A DNA stretch of 64,000 nt, taken from contig NZ_JAKCFB010000004.1 in NCBI RefSeq assembly GCF_024198235.1, positions 310,001-374,000 on the forward strand. The letters run 5' to 3'. The notes under the pieces are model-generated. The model was not told where the DNA came from and made no database searches. It worked only from the letters and a program-made list of their open reading frames with translations. A program made the translations under genes and the position numbers. This DNA is from Myxococcus dinghuensis (GTDB lineage: Bacteria > Myxococcota > Myxococcia > Myxococcales > Myxococcaceae). This document shows positions 18,622 through 26,136 of the stretch, in pieces (positions within the stretch are counted from its first letter, which is position 1; every line of letters begins with the position of its first letter).

Positions 18622-20238
18622 CTACTCGGGGGAAAGGGTGCGCCGGTGGACGAAGTACGGGGAGCGGACGAGGCCCACGAGGGCGTCGCCCAGCTTCAGA
18701 CGCGGGTCCGCGCGGAAGCGCGAGCGCATGTCGGCCAGCGCCGGCGCGTCGACGGTCACCTCGTCCCGGCCCATGACGTAGCGGAACAACTGGAGCGGCA
18801 CGCAGTCGGCCACCTCGGGGCTGTCGGCGAGGAAGCGCGCGAGCGCGGCGCCGCCGGTGAAGTTGAACGTCCCGCTCGAGTGCTCGATGGAGCCCGTGGC
18901 GTCCACCGGGAGGCCGTTCTCCGTCGCGCGCAGCTTGCCCACGCCGTCGTAGTCCTCCATGCCGAAGCCGATGGGGTCCAGGGTGCGGTGGCAGCCCGCG
19001 CAGGCCGGGTTGTTGGTGTGCGCGGCGAAGCGGGCGCGCGTGGTGCTGTCGGTGGTGACGGCGGGCGGGATGATGGGGATGGTGGCCGGCGGCGGCGGGA
19101 CCTCCTGGCACAACAGCCGGGTGAGGACGAACTTGCCGCGACGGATGGGGGAGCTGGAGTCGAACAGCGAGTACGTCGCCAGCAGCGCCGCGTGGGTCAG
19201 GATGCCCACGCGGGAGTCGGGCAACTTCACCTTGCCGATCCGTCCGTCCGGCGTCGTCTCCGTGCCGTAGAAGAAGGACATGCGCCCGTCCGCGAACGTG
19301 TAGTTGGCCGTCAGGAGTTCCTTGATGGAGGCCTCCTCGTTCTTGACCACGTGCGCGATGAAGGTGTTCGTCTCCGTGCGGCTGGAGTCCTTCCAGGGCT
19401 CACCGAAGTCGGTGAACACCTGGTTGTTCTTGTTCATGTTGGCCATGCCCGTGAGGCCCAGCCACTCGACGATGAAGCGCTGGAGGTAGGTCTGGGAGGC
19501 CGCGGTCTTCAGCAGCCGCCGCGCGTGGGCCTCGCGGTTGTCGGCCGACTTGAGCTCGCCGTTGGAGGCCGCCGCGAGCAGCTCCGCGTCCGGGGGGGCC
19601 CCGGAGATGGCATACGACAGCGCGGTGGCGATTTCATGCTGCGTCAGCCACACCACCTTGTTCGCGCCCGCGCCGGGCTCGCCCAGCTCCGTGCGGTACA
19701 GGAACGAGGCGGAGGTGATGACCGCCTGGACGACGAACTGGGCCGCCGTCTTGGGGTCGTATTCCTTGCGCACCCCCGACCAGAGCTCGAACAGGTCGGC
19801 CTCGTCCTCCGCCGTCACCGCGCGACGGAAGGCGCGCTCCGCCAGGCCGCGGATGAAGGCGCGCGCGCAGTCCTCCTCCTTCTTGCCGGCCGCGCACTCC
19901 CAATCGCTGGTCAGGTTGACCGCCGCGATGGGACCCCAGTTGCGCTCGGCGATGCCGTCGAGCTGGTCGGCGAACAGCGACGTCACCTGGAGCCGGTCGT
20001 GCGTCGTGAAGCCGAGGATCGCGTCCTCCGGCGCGAGAAGCTGCGCCATGGGCACCGGGGTGGGGTTCTTCACCACGCCATAGACGCTGCTGTCGAACTC
20101 CGCGCGGGTGATGCGACGCACGCGCGCCGCGGATGCCTCGGAGACCTCGGGAGGATCGCCTCCTCCCTGTGTGTTTCCAGAGCAGGATGCGGACACGAGC
20201 AGCAGTGCCGCGGGGATGACGGAACGAATCATTCGCAT
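18622..20238 (-). CDS. DUF1592/DUF1588/DUF1585 multidomain secreted protein with haem motif
   Basis: A 538-residue exported protein carrying in order a DUF1595-like segment (FRRAVTAEDEADLFELW), DUF1592, DUF1588 (SPIRRGKFVLTRLLC), and DUF1585 (CVPLQLFRYVMGRDE). The C-terminal third contains CAGCH, a single CxxCH c-type haem site within NPACAGCHRTLDPIGFGMEDYDG. The N-terminus MRMIRSVIPAALLLVSASC is a lipoprotein-like signal, though the lipobox (SASC) is not ideal. It is followed five bases later by the DUF1552 gene. In other genomes the pair is called a planctomycete-type cytochrome/DUF1552 system with unknown substrate; a periplasmic redox role is likely. ATG 20238 follows a GAGGGTG ribosome binding site; 20232 is a second ATG. 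Confidence 0.88.
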   Translation of the reverse strand: MRMIRSVIPAALLLVSASCSGNTQGGGDPPEVSEASAARVRRITRAEFDSSVYGVVKNPTPVPMAQLLAPEDAILGFTTHDRLQVTSLFADQLDGIAERNWGPIAAVNLTSDWECAAGKKEEDCARAFIRGLAERAFRRAVTAEDEADLFELWSGVRKEYDPKTAAQFVVQAVITSASFLYRTELGEPGAGANKVVWLTQHEIATALSYAISGAPPDAELLAAASNGELKSADNREAHARRLLKTAASQTYLQRFIVEWLGLTGMANMNKNNQVFTDFGEPWKDSSRTETNTFIAHVVKNEEASIKELLTANYTFADGRMSFFYGTETTPDGRIGKVKLPDSRVGILTHAALLATYSLFDSSSPIRRGKFVLTRLLCQEVPPPPATIPIIPPAVTTDSTTRARFAAHTNNPACAGCHRTLDPIGFGMEDYDGVGKLRATENGLPVDATGSIEHSSGTFNFTGGAALARFLADSPEVADCVPLQLFRYVMGRDEVTVDAPALADMRSRFRADPRLKLGDALVGLVRSPYFVHRRTLSPE

Positions 20239-20592
20239 ACGGAAGGCACCCTCGAACCCAGCAGCCCCTGAAAACCCCCTCTGAAGCGCTGGCGCGTCGA
20301 GCATTCTAACCGCGCGCGGCGACCACCACTGCCCCTTTTTGCCGCACCTCGTCGTCCGTCGCGACGTGCAGCCGCTTTGTAGAGATGGAGGCGCGATTGG
20401 GGGCTGCGCTCCACGTTCCTCCAGCCCCGTGAGAATCACGCCCGACAGCGGCCTACGTCTCCATCGACCTGCACACGCGCGATCACGCAAGTTCTGCGCG
20501 CGAGCGAGGTGTAGCGCGTGACCCACGCGACACACGCGCACTGACTCCAAGTGCAATTGCCAGCTCGGACAGAGAGCGGACGTGCGGGTCGC
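20239..20592. other. 354-base intergenic region upstream of the DUF1592/DUF1552 operon
   Basis: No gene is supported here. On the minus strand TAGAAT (complement of 20303-20308) is a good -10 candidate 65 bases upstream of the DUF1592 ATG, but no good -35 hexamer sits at 16-18 bases. A short low-GC run (around 20330-20342) and a TGGCAATTGCACTTGG element near 20552-20567 (minus strand) are visible; the latter resembles a sigma-54 promoter but lacks the GC at -12. Otherwise featureless. Confidence 0.4.
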
Positions 20593-21306
20593 TCACGCCG
20601 GGCGCGCGCGCATCACGAGTCCCTCGGGGCCGGACACGACGAGGTCGTGGACCATGTCGAGGAAGAGGCCATGCCCCACGAGGCCCGCGCGCGAGCACAG
20701 TCGCGAGGCCAGCGACGCCGCGTCTTCGATGGGGCCGAAGGCGCAGTCGAGCACGAGGTTGCCCTGGTCCGTGAGGAACAGCGCCCCGTCCACGCCGGGC
20801 CGGGGCGTGACGCGAGCGCCGAGCGACTCGAGGAACCGCCGCTGCGAGCGCCAACCGAAGGGCAGCACCTCCACGGGCACGGGCCAGTGCGTGCCCAGCC
20901 GAGGCGACAGCTTGGCGCTGTCCGCGACGATGACGAGCCTGCGACTGGCCTGGGCGACGATCTTCTCGCGCAGGAGCGCGCCGCCGCCGCCCTTGATGAC
21001 GGAGAGGTCCGGGGCCACTTCGTCCGCGCCGTCGATGGTCACCTCGAGTTCGGGGGCGTCCTCCAGCGTGGTGAGCGGCACGCCCAGCTCGCGCGCCAGG
21101 GCCTCCGTGGCCCGCGACGTGGGCACGCCGACGACGTCGAGCAGCAGGCCCTCCGCGCGCAGCTCCGCCAGCCTGCGCACCGCGAAGGCCGCGGTGCTGC
21201 CCGTGCCCAGCCCCACCCGCATCCCGGGCTGGAAGAAGCGGTCCACGGCGGCGGATGCCGCCTCGCGCTTGTAGCGGACCGTCTCTGCACTCGCGTCGCT
21301 TCCCAT
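20593..21306 (-). CDS. rpiA: Ribose-5-phosphate isomerase A
   Basis: A 237-residue RpiA, which interconverts ribose 5-phosphate and ribulose 5-phosphate in the non-oxidative pentose phosphate pathway in the cytoplasm. The phosphate-binding loop GLGTGSTAAF, the catalytic-aspartate segment TIDGADEV, and KGGGGALLREKI (with the catalytic Glu in REK) are all present, as is the ending LVVSGPEGLVMRAR. Length is normal (E. coli RpiA is 219). The ATG at 21306 gives a family-like start ahead of KREAASAAVDRF. It appears to be a single-gene unit, between the OMP gene terminator and the DUF1592 operon. Confidence 0.95.
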   Translation of the reverse strand: MGSDASAETVRYKREAASAAVDRFFQPGMRVGLGTGSTAAFAVRRLAELRAEGLLLDVVGVPTSRATEALARELGVPLTTLEDAPELEVTIDGADEVAPDLSVIKGGGGALLREKIVAQASRRLVIVADSAKLSPRLGTHWPVPVEVLPFGWRSQRRFLESLGARVTPRPGVDGALFLTDQGNLVLDCAFGPIEDAASLASRLCSRAGLVGHGLFLDMVHDLVVSGPEGLVMRARPA

Positions 21307-21489
21307 CACACCGCTCCTCGCGCCAGGGCCCTCGCGCGAAAGGTACATCCCTTCGCGGTGGGCGGGTGGAGACGACGAGCGGGGGGACCTTCGTCCGCCC
21401 AGCGCCCCTTCGGCGGCCCTCACGGGGGCACTCGCGCCAGGGGGCGGACGACGCGCGGGGCCCGGGGAGGGCTCGCCGCGCGCCTGACT

Positions 21490-21524
21490 CCCGGGAGCCC
21501 TGGATGGCGACCAGGGCTCCCGGG
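21490..21524 (-). terminator. Strong hairpin terminator after the outer membrane protein gene
   Basis: CCCGGGAGCCCTGG (21490-21503) and CCAGGGCTCCCGGG (21511-21524) are a perfect 14-base inverted repeat with a seven-base loop. It starts six bases after the minus-strand stop at 21531. No T run follows, which is common for terminators in very high GC genomes. Confidence 0.65.
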
Positions 21525-21530
21525 GAAGAC

Positions 21531-22298
21531 TCAGGGGTTCAGCGTGGCACGGAAGCCCAGCATGATGGCCAGGTTCGGGCCATTGTCCGCGTACGTCAGC
21601 GGGGACTCCGTGGACTGGTTCACCGGCGCGGGCAGCGACACCTTGGTGGTGCCGGAGCGCGCCGTGTAGCTGGCGTAGCCCGCGGTGAGGTACGGCCCGA
21701 AGGAGAGCGAGTTCCCCAGGCGCCACTTGCCACCCACCGTCACGTTGACGAACTCCGGGCCTCGCGTCTGGCTGTCGAGGTCGAAGCCCGCGTTGAGCGT
21801 GCCAGCGGGCGTGGGCACGGGGATGGTGCCGGAGTTCTTCACGTTCAGGATGGCGATGCCGAAGCCCAGGCCGACGAACGGGTCGAACGAGGCCTCCGGT
21901 GAGAAGTGATACTGCACATGCGGACCGAACCGCAGTTGCGTGGCCGTGCAGTCGAAGCCCGACGGGCACGAGTACGGGTTCTCCTTCGTGAGGATGTACG
22001 AGAACTGACCGTACGCGCCCACGAACCACTTCGGACTGAGCCGGTACCCCAGCTCCACGAGCACCGGCACACCGCCGTTGGCACCGTCGCTGAGCTTCAC
22101 GTCGCCCCGCGTGTTGTCCAACCGCTCTCCGTTCTTGTAGACGTAACCCGCGCCCGCCTGGAACCCCAGGCCCACGGTCAACTCCAAGCCGGTCGGATCA
22201 CTGAACTCCTGCTTCGACGTCTGGACTTCCTGCGCGCCTGCCACCGCGGAACCCAAGACAACCGCACCTGCCAGGGCCCAACACAGCCTTCGCGACAT
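21531..22298 (-). CDS. Outer membrane beta-barrel protein
   Basis: A 255-residue exported protein with a signal peptide (MSRRLCWALAGAVVLGSAVAGAQ) and alternating strands rich in Gly, Tyr and aromatic girdle residues, ending in LAIMLGFRATLNP. It resembles the OmpW/OmpA-type or opacity-like eight-stranded barrels, but its terminal residue is Pro rather than the usual Phe. ATG 22298 is chosen because GGAGGGG lies 5-11 bases upstream; the ATG four codons earlier overlaps that ribosome binding site. It is divergent from the LysR regulator and may be its target. A 14-base hairpin follows the stop. Confidence 0.75.
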   Translation of the reverse strand: MSRRLCWALAGAVVLGSAVAGAQEVQTSKQEFSDPTGLELTVGLGFQAGAGYVYKNGERLDNTRGDVKLSDGANGGVPVLVELGYRLSPKWFVGAYGQFSYILTKENPYSCPSGFDCTATQLRFGPHVQYHFSPEASFDPFVGLGFGIAILNVKNSGTIPVPTPAGTLNAGFDLDSQTRGPEFVNVTVGGKWRLGNSLSFGPYLTAGYASYTARSGTTKVSLPAPVNQSTESPLTYADNGPNLAIMLGFRATLNP

Positions 22299-22316
22299 AA
22301 ACCCCTCCATCGAGTG

Positions 22317-22328
22317 GAGTGTTCACTC
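22317..22328. promoter_or_regulatory. Dyad GAGTGTTCACTC at the OMP promoter
   Basis: GAGTG and CACTC flank TT as a perfect 12-base inverted repeat in the OMP/LysR intergenic region. On the minus strand it overlaps TAGAGT (complement of 22325-22330), a possible -10 box for the OMP gene, so a protein bound here could control it. Confidence 0.35.
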
Positions 22329-22368
22329 TAGGGCGTCGCGTGTTTCACATGTAAGTCGCGGCGCGTCA

Positions 22369-22383
22369 GAACCGACGCGGTTC
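22369..22383. promoter_or_regulatory. Palindrome GAACCG-ACG-CGGTTC upstream of the LysR gene
   Basis: A perfect six-base inverted repeat around a three-base centre, 54 bases upstream of the LysR ATG and about 70 from the OMP ATG. It is a plausible binding site for the LysR protein, which typically autoregulates and controls the divergent gene, although it does not show the T-N11-A core. Confidence 0.35.
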
Positions 22384-22436
22384 GTCGAAGCGCAGGTGGG
22401 TCCGCTCGGACTGTCAGGAGCGTGCACAATGTGCCC

Positions 22437-23327
22437 ATGAACGTCACGTTGGAGCAGGCCCGGGCGCTCGATGCGCTCGCCCGACACGGCACCTTCACCG
22501 CCGCGGCCCAGGCGTTGGGCAAGGGGCACACCGCGGTGCTGTACGCGCTGCGCACGCTGGAGGAGCAGACGGAGCTGGAGCTGCTCGACCGGCGCGGCTA
22601 CCGCACCCGGCTCACCTCCGCCGGGGAGCGCGTGTTGGAACACTGTCGAAAACTGCTGACAGCGGAACGCGAGCTGGAGGCCACGTGCGCGGAGATTCGG
22701 GCCGGCTGGGAGCCCACGCTGCGCATCGTGTTCGATGGCGTCTTCCCCGCGGAGCCTCTTTTGCGGGTGGTGAAATCGCTCCGGACGGAGGGAGCGGGCA
22801 CGCGCTTCCACGTGTCGTCGGAGTTCCTGGCGGGGGTGGAGGCGGCGTTCGTCCGGGACGAGGCGGACCTGATGGTGTCCGTGCTCCCGCCGTCGTTGCC
22901 GGGGCTGCGCAGCTACGCGCTGCCGGAGCTGAAGGCGCTGCTGGTGGCCCACCGCAGCCATCCGCTCGCGCGCAGGCGGCGGGGGGCGCTGAAGGAGGAG
23001 GAGCTGGCCGAACACCTGCTGCTCACCGTGCGCGGCTCCGACCCCCGGTTGCAACTGAGCACGGTGTCGCTGGAGCTGCGCTCCACCGTGCACCTCAACG
23101 ACTTCGCGGCGAAGAAGGCCGCCATCCTGGAGGGGCTGGGCTACGGCTGGCTGCCGGAGCACCTGGCGTCGCGCGAGCTGCGTCGGGGCGAGCTCAAGCT
23201 GCTCAAGCCCGCGAGCGGCTCCACGCACGCGTTCCTGCCCAAGCTGTACCACCGCTCGGGGGTGCGCCTGGGCCGCGCCGCGCGCCGGGTGGTGAAGGCG
23301 CTCACCGGCCTGGAGCCGCCCCAGTAG
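22437..23327 (+). CDS. LysR family transcriptional regulator
   Basis: A 296-residue regulator. The N-terminal winged helix-turn-helix is standard for LysR proteins: LEQARALDALARHGTFTAAAQALGKGHTAVLYALRTLE (about 4-41) followed by LLDRRGYRTRLTSAG. The substrate-binding domain (about 90-290) includes LRIVFDG and VSVLPPSLPG. It is divergent from the outer membrane protein gene with two palindromes in between, suggesting it controls that gene. AGGAG (22416-22420) lies 10 bases before a GTG (22431) and 16 before the ATG (22437), so the protein may start two codons earlier. The effector is unknown. The stop codon is inside a bidirectional hairpin. Confidence 0.9.
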   Translation: MNVTLEQARALDALARHGTFTAAAQALGKGHTAVLYALRTLEEQTELELLDRRGYRTRLTSAGERVLEHCRKLLTAERELEATCAEIRAGWEPTLRIVFDGVFPAEPLLRVVKSLRTEGAGTRFHVSSEFLAGVEAAFVRDEADLMVSVLPPSLPGLRSYALPELKALLVAHRSHPLARRRRGALKEEELAEHLLLTVRGSDPRLQLSTVSLELRSTVHLNDFAAKKAAILEGLGYGWLPEHLASRELRRGELKLLKPASGSTHAFLPKLYHRSGVRLGRAARRVVKALTGLEPPQ

Positions 23328-23364
23328 CGGGAGGGCTCCAGGCGCCGGCGCCCGGGTGCTACTG
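23322..23364. terminator. Bidirectional hairpin containing both convergent stop codons
   Basis: CAGTAGC (23322-23328) pairs with GCTACTG (23358-23364), and an inner GGCGCC/GGCGCC-rich segment strengthens the fold. The Gln-stop codons (CAG TAG) of the LysR gene and of the beta-helix lipoprotein gene lie in opposite arms of the same stem. It should terminate transcription from both sides. Confidence 0.5.
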
Positions 23365-24723
23365 CGCGGCCGTGGTGCAGTCTCCCGACACGTTCGCCGC
23401 CGCCTTGCCATTGGCGGTGTTGCCGGTGAACACGTTGTCCGTGGCCACCACGAGCTCCACGCCGCCGCTGCCCCGGTTGCACACCACCACGCCGCCGGAG
23501 CCCGCGCGGTTCGAGGTGAAGCGGTTGCCCCGGAGCGTGACGCCACGGGTGCCCACGTCCTCCACGTAGATGACGGACGCCGGTCCCTGCGTCACGAAGT
23601 TGCCCTCGAAGACGTTGTTCTCGATGAGGTCGTTGCTCGGCTGGAAGTAGTGCAGCGCGCCGCCGCCGCCCAGGTCGTAGGTGTTCTGCGGATTGGGCCA
23701 CGCCAGGATGGCCCGGGGCGTCAGGTGGTCCGTGACGGCGCCACCGAACGCCTCCAGCCCGTTGTTCCGGAAGACGTTCCTGCTCACCACCGAGTCACGA
23801 CCGTGTGTCACGCACATGGCCCCACCGCCCGCCATGGAAGACGTCCCCGTCTGGGCGAAGCGGTCGATCTCCGACGTGCGGTTGTTCTCGAAGGTCGAGT
23901 CCTCCACGTGCGAGGCCACCGTGAACATCAGGTCCAGCGCGCCGCACTTCGCCGCCGACACGTTGTCCCGGAAGAGCGCGTGGCGGATGGTCACCGGCCC
24001 CGGGTAGTAGGCCCACAGCGCGCCGCGCGTCCACTCGCGGGTGCCGTTGTATTCGTTCTTGCGCACCTTCTCGAAGATCATGTGCTCGAACACCGGGTCA
24101 CCGTCTCCCACGGAGTCGGCCCCGTAGAAGTTCAGGCCCCACCAGCCATACGGGTTGGTGGAGGTGAACACCACGGGCGCCTCCGCGGTGCCACGCACCT
24201 GGATGGCGCCGTACACGCGCATCTCCACGCGCCCCTTCTGGTGGTTCATCACGCTGTTGGGCGCCTGCGCCTCCACGTCCGCCTCCGTCACGTCCGGGCG
24301 ACCCACGAAGTCGATGACGACGCCGGGCTGCACGGTGAGGACCTGGCGCTTGGGGATGACGACGATTCCGTTCGCATCGCCGATGACGCGGTAGGGAGAG
24401 CCCGCCACCGTCAGCGTGCCGGCCAGCGTCCCGGTGACGACAGTGCCACCGTCCCCGGGCACGACGATGATGGGGCCGCCGTCCCCGGCGTCGGAGACGC
24501 CTCCGTCTCCCGGGTCGGGGTCGCCGCCGTCGCCCGGGCCCGGGTCGCCGCCATCGTCCGGGGGCGGGCGGCCGCCATCGCCCGCGTCGGGCAGGCCACC
24601 ATCCCCCGCGTCGGGCAGGCCACCGTCGTCGACGCCGGGCTCGTCTGGCGAGGAGGAGCAGGCGACGACGAGTGCGACGAGCGCGAACGACAGCACCACG
24701 GACCTGGAGCGGAAGAAGACCAT
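23359..24723 (-). CDS. Right-handed beta-helix lipoprotein
   Basis: A 454-residue lipoprotein. The signal ends in the lipobox VVAC (Cys22), followed by an Asp/Gly/Pro linker made of DGG and DAGDGG units (residues about 27-93). The rest has parallel beta-helix features: repeated short strands with Asn/Asp turns such as IRHALFRDNV, VEDSTFENNR, VSRNVFRNNG, IENNVFEGNF, LRGNRFTSNR and ATDNVFTGNT, matching the PbH1/NosD type repeat. Such proteins bind or cleave polysaccharides, but no catalytic set can be named. It should sit on the cell surface or outer membrane. ATG 24723 begins MVFFRSRS with the signal peptide directly after it. Single gene, divergent from the ArsC-like gene. Confidence 0.85.
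   Translation of the reverse strand: MVFFRSRSVVLSFALVALVVACSSSPDEPGVDDGGLPDAGDGGLPDAGDGGRPPPDDGGDPGPGDGGDPDPGDGGVSDAGDGGPIIVVPGDGGTVVTGTLAGTLTVAGSPYRVIGDANGIVVIPKRQVLTVQPGVVIDFVGRPDVTEADVEAQAPNSVMNHQKGRVEMRVYGAIQVRGTAEAPVVFTSTNPYGWWGLNFYGADSVGDGDPVFEHMIFEKVRKNEYNGTREWTRGALWAYYPGPVTIRHALFRDNVSAAKCGALDLMFTVASHVEDSTFENNRTSEIDRFAQTGTSSMAGGGAMCVTHGRDSVVSRNVFRNNGLEAFGGAVTDHLTPRAILAWPNPQNTYDLGGGGALHYFQPSNDLIENNVFEGNFVTQGPASVIYVEDVGTRGVTLRGNRFTSNRAGSGGVVVCNRGSGGVELVVATDNVFTGNTANGKAAANVSGDCTTAAQ
24445..24645 (-). repeat. Repetitive DGG/DAGDGG linker-coding tract
   Basis: About 200 bases coding residues 27-93 of the beta-helix lipoprotein consist of degenerate 12-24-base units encoding DGG, DAGDGG and DPGPGDGG. 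Such Asp-Gly linkers right after the lipobox are common in myxobacterial surface lipoproteins. The tract is prone to length change by slippage. Confidence 0.7.
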
Positions 24724-24789
24724 GGAAACGCGCGCTAGCACGGCGTCCCTTCCGCTCGCAAACGACGTCCGGCTTGATAGAAGCGCTCC

Positions 24790-25158
24790 ATGTCGAACGA
24801 AGTCCTCGTCCTCGCGTATTCGGGATGTTCCACCTGCAAGAACGCCCTGAAGTGGCTCCAGACCCAGGGCATCTCCGCCCGGGTGCGCCCCATCGTCGAT
24901 GAGCCCCCGACGGAGGCGGAGCTGGCGCAGTGGATCGACCGCAGCGGCCTGTCCGTGCGCAAGTGGTTGAACACCAGCGGCATGAGCTACCGCGCGCTCG
25001 GGAAGGCCAAGGTGGACTCGGCGACAGACGCGCAACTGCGCCAGTGGCTCGCGGCGGACGGCAAGCTCGTCAAGCGCCCCGTCCTGGTCGATGGACAGAA
25101 GGTGCTGGTGGGCTTCAAGCCCGAGGCGTGGGCCGGACACTTCGGCTCGCGCGGCTGA
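24790..25158 (+). CDS. ArsC/Spx family thioredoxin-fold protein (YffB-like)
   Basis: A 122-residue protein of the ArsC/Spx/YffB family. The N-terminal CSTCKNALKWL segment has a C-x-x-C pair (YSGCSTC) and the middle shows SVRKWLNTSGMSYRALG, the family signature. The length fits. Members include glutaredoxin-dependent arsenate reductases and the RNA-polymerase-binding regulator Spx; a true arsenate reductase would need more evidence, and no other ars gene is nearby. It starts 66 bases from the divergent lipoprotein gene and is followed by the MshEN protein gene on the same strand. Confidence 0.85.
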   Translation: MSNEVLVLAYSGCSTCKNALKWLQTQGISARVRPIVDEPPTEAELAQWIDRSGLSVRKWLNTSGMSYRALGKAKVDSATDAQLRQWLAADGKLVKRPVLVDGQKVLVGFKPEAWAGHFGSRG

Positions 25159-25215
25159 GGAGCGGGCGACGGAGCGGGCGGCCCGGCGGTCGCCCCTGGC
25201 GGAACGCGCCACAGC

Positions 25216-26118
25216 GTGAAGATTCATTCTTTCGCGATGGAATCTGGCGCCAGGAGACCGCTCGGGGAAATCCTCGTGGAGATGGGGGTGCTCAACCGCG
25301 CCCAGCTCCGGCTCGGGCTGGTCCACCACCACGAGACCCACGTGCCGCTCGGGCGAGCGCTGGTGCGGGAGGGCGTGTGCTCGGAAGCGGACGTGCTCCG
25401 GGGCCTCGCCGTGCAGTTGGGCGTGGAGGCGGTGGACCTGGAGCGTCAGGTGCTCGACCCGGCCATGGCCGCGCTCATCCCCGCCCGCATCGCCCGGCAG
25501 TACCGCGCGGTGCCGCTGCGCATCGAGCACGTCGCGCTGGAGCAGGGGGAGCGCGAGGTGCTGCACATCGCCCTGCCCGCCCCCGTGTCGCTCGAGGCCG
25601 TCGATGCCGTGCGCGCCGTCACCGGCAAGCCACGCGTCGAGGCCCACGTCGCGTCCGACACGGCGCTGACCCACGCGCTCGCGCGGCTGTATGGCATCGA
25701 CGAGCCCGCGGAGCCCAGCACGCCGGCGGCGCCCTCACCGGGCGGACCGCTCCTGCTCTACGGCTGGCCCCCCGTCACGGCGGTGCTCATCTCCCGGCAG
25801 TTGGCGCGACACGGCTATCAGGCCCGCGTCGCCACACCGCTCGACGTGCTCCACACGCGGCCGGAGGACGTCGTGCTCGCGCCCATCCAGGCCATGGAGG
25901 GACTGCTGGCCGGGGAGGTCCGCATCGAGGGCGCGCTCATCGTGCATGGGACGTCGGATGACGAGGGCTTCGAGCGGGCGCGGCAGTTGGGGGCCCGGGG
26001 CTTCCTGGCCAACCCGCGCGACGAGGAGCTGCTGCTGCGCGCCGTGCGCAGGCTGCGGGGACGCGGTCCCGGCTCGTCGCTGGCGGGCGACTCCGACTCC
26101 TCACACCACTCGCCCTGA
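25216..26118 (+). CDS. MshEN-domain protein with degenerate receiver-like C-terminus
   Basis: A 300-residue protein. Residues about 14-150 are an MshEN/GspE N-terminal domain: RRPLGEILVEMGVL and, after a spacer, VPLGRALVREGVCSE give the two LGxxL-V motifs that bind cyclic di-GMP in MshEN proteins. After a Pro/Ala linker (about 158-175) the C-terminal part (GGPLLLYGW to LLLRAVRRLRGR) has the shape of a response-regulator receiver but lacks a clear phosphoacceptor Asp and the conserved Lys. It lacks the ATPase domain of GspE/PilB. It could be a c-di-GMP reader tied to motility or secretion. GTG 25216 is used; ATG 25237 is an equally reasonable start. Confidence 0.7.
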   Translation: MKIHSFAMESGARRPLGEILVEMGVLNRAQLRLGLVHHHETHVPLGRALVREGVCSEADVLRGLAVQLGVEAVDLERQVLDPAMAALIPARIARQYRAVPLRIEHVALEQGEREVLHIALPAPVSLEAVDAVRAVTGKPRVEAHVASDTALTHALARLYGIDEPAEPSTPAAPSPGGPLLLYGWPPVTAVLISRQLARHGYQARVATPLDVLHTRPEDVVLAPIQAMEGLLAGEVRIEGALIVHGTSDDEGFERARQLGARGFLANPRDEELLLRAVRRLRGRGPGSSLAGDSDSSHHSP

Positions 26119-26136
26119 GGCGACGCGGCCCGCGCC

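Noticed and set aside
20552-20567. Sigma-54 promoter TGGCAATTGCACTTGG on the minus strand
   Set aside because: The GG at -24 is present, but the expected GC at -12 is not, and the position is about 315 bases from the next start codon.
24790-25158. Naming the ArsC-family gene arsC
   Set aside because: There is no arsenic transporter or regulator nearby, and the CxxC pair and SVRKWLNTSG segment fit the YffB/Spx side of the family as well.
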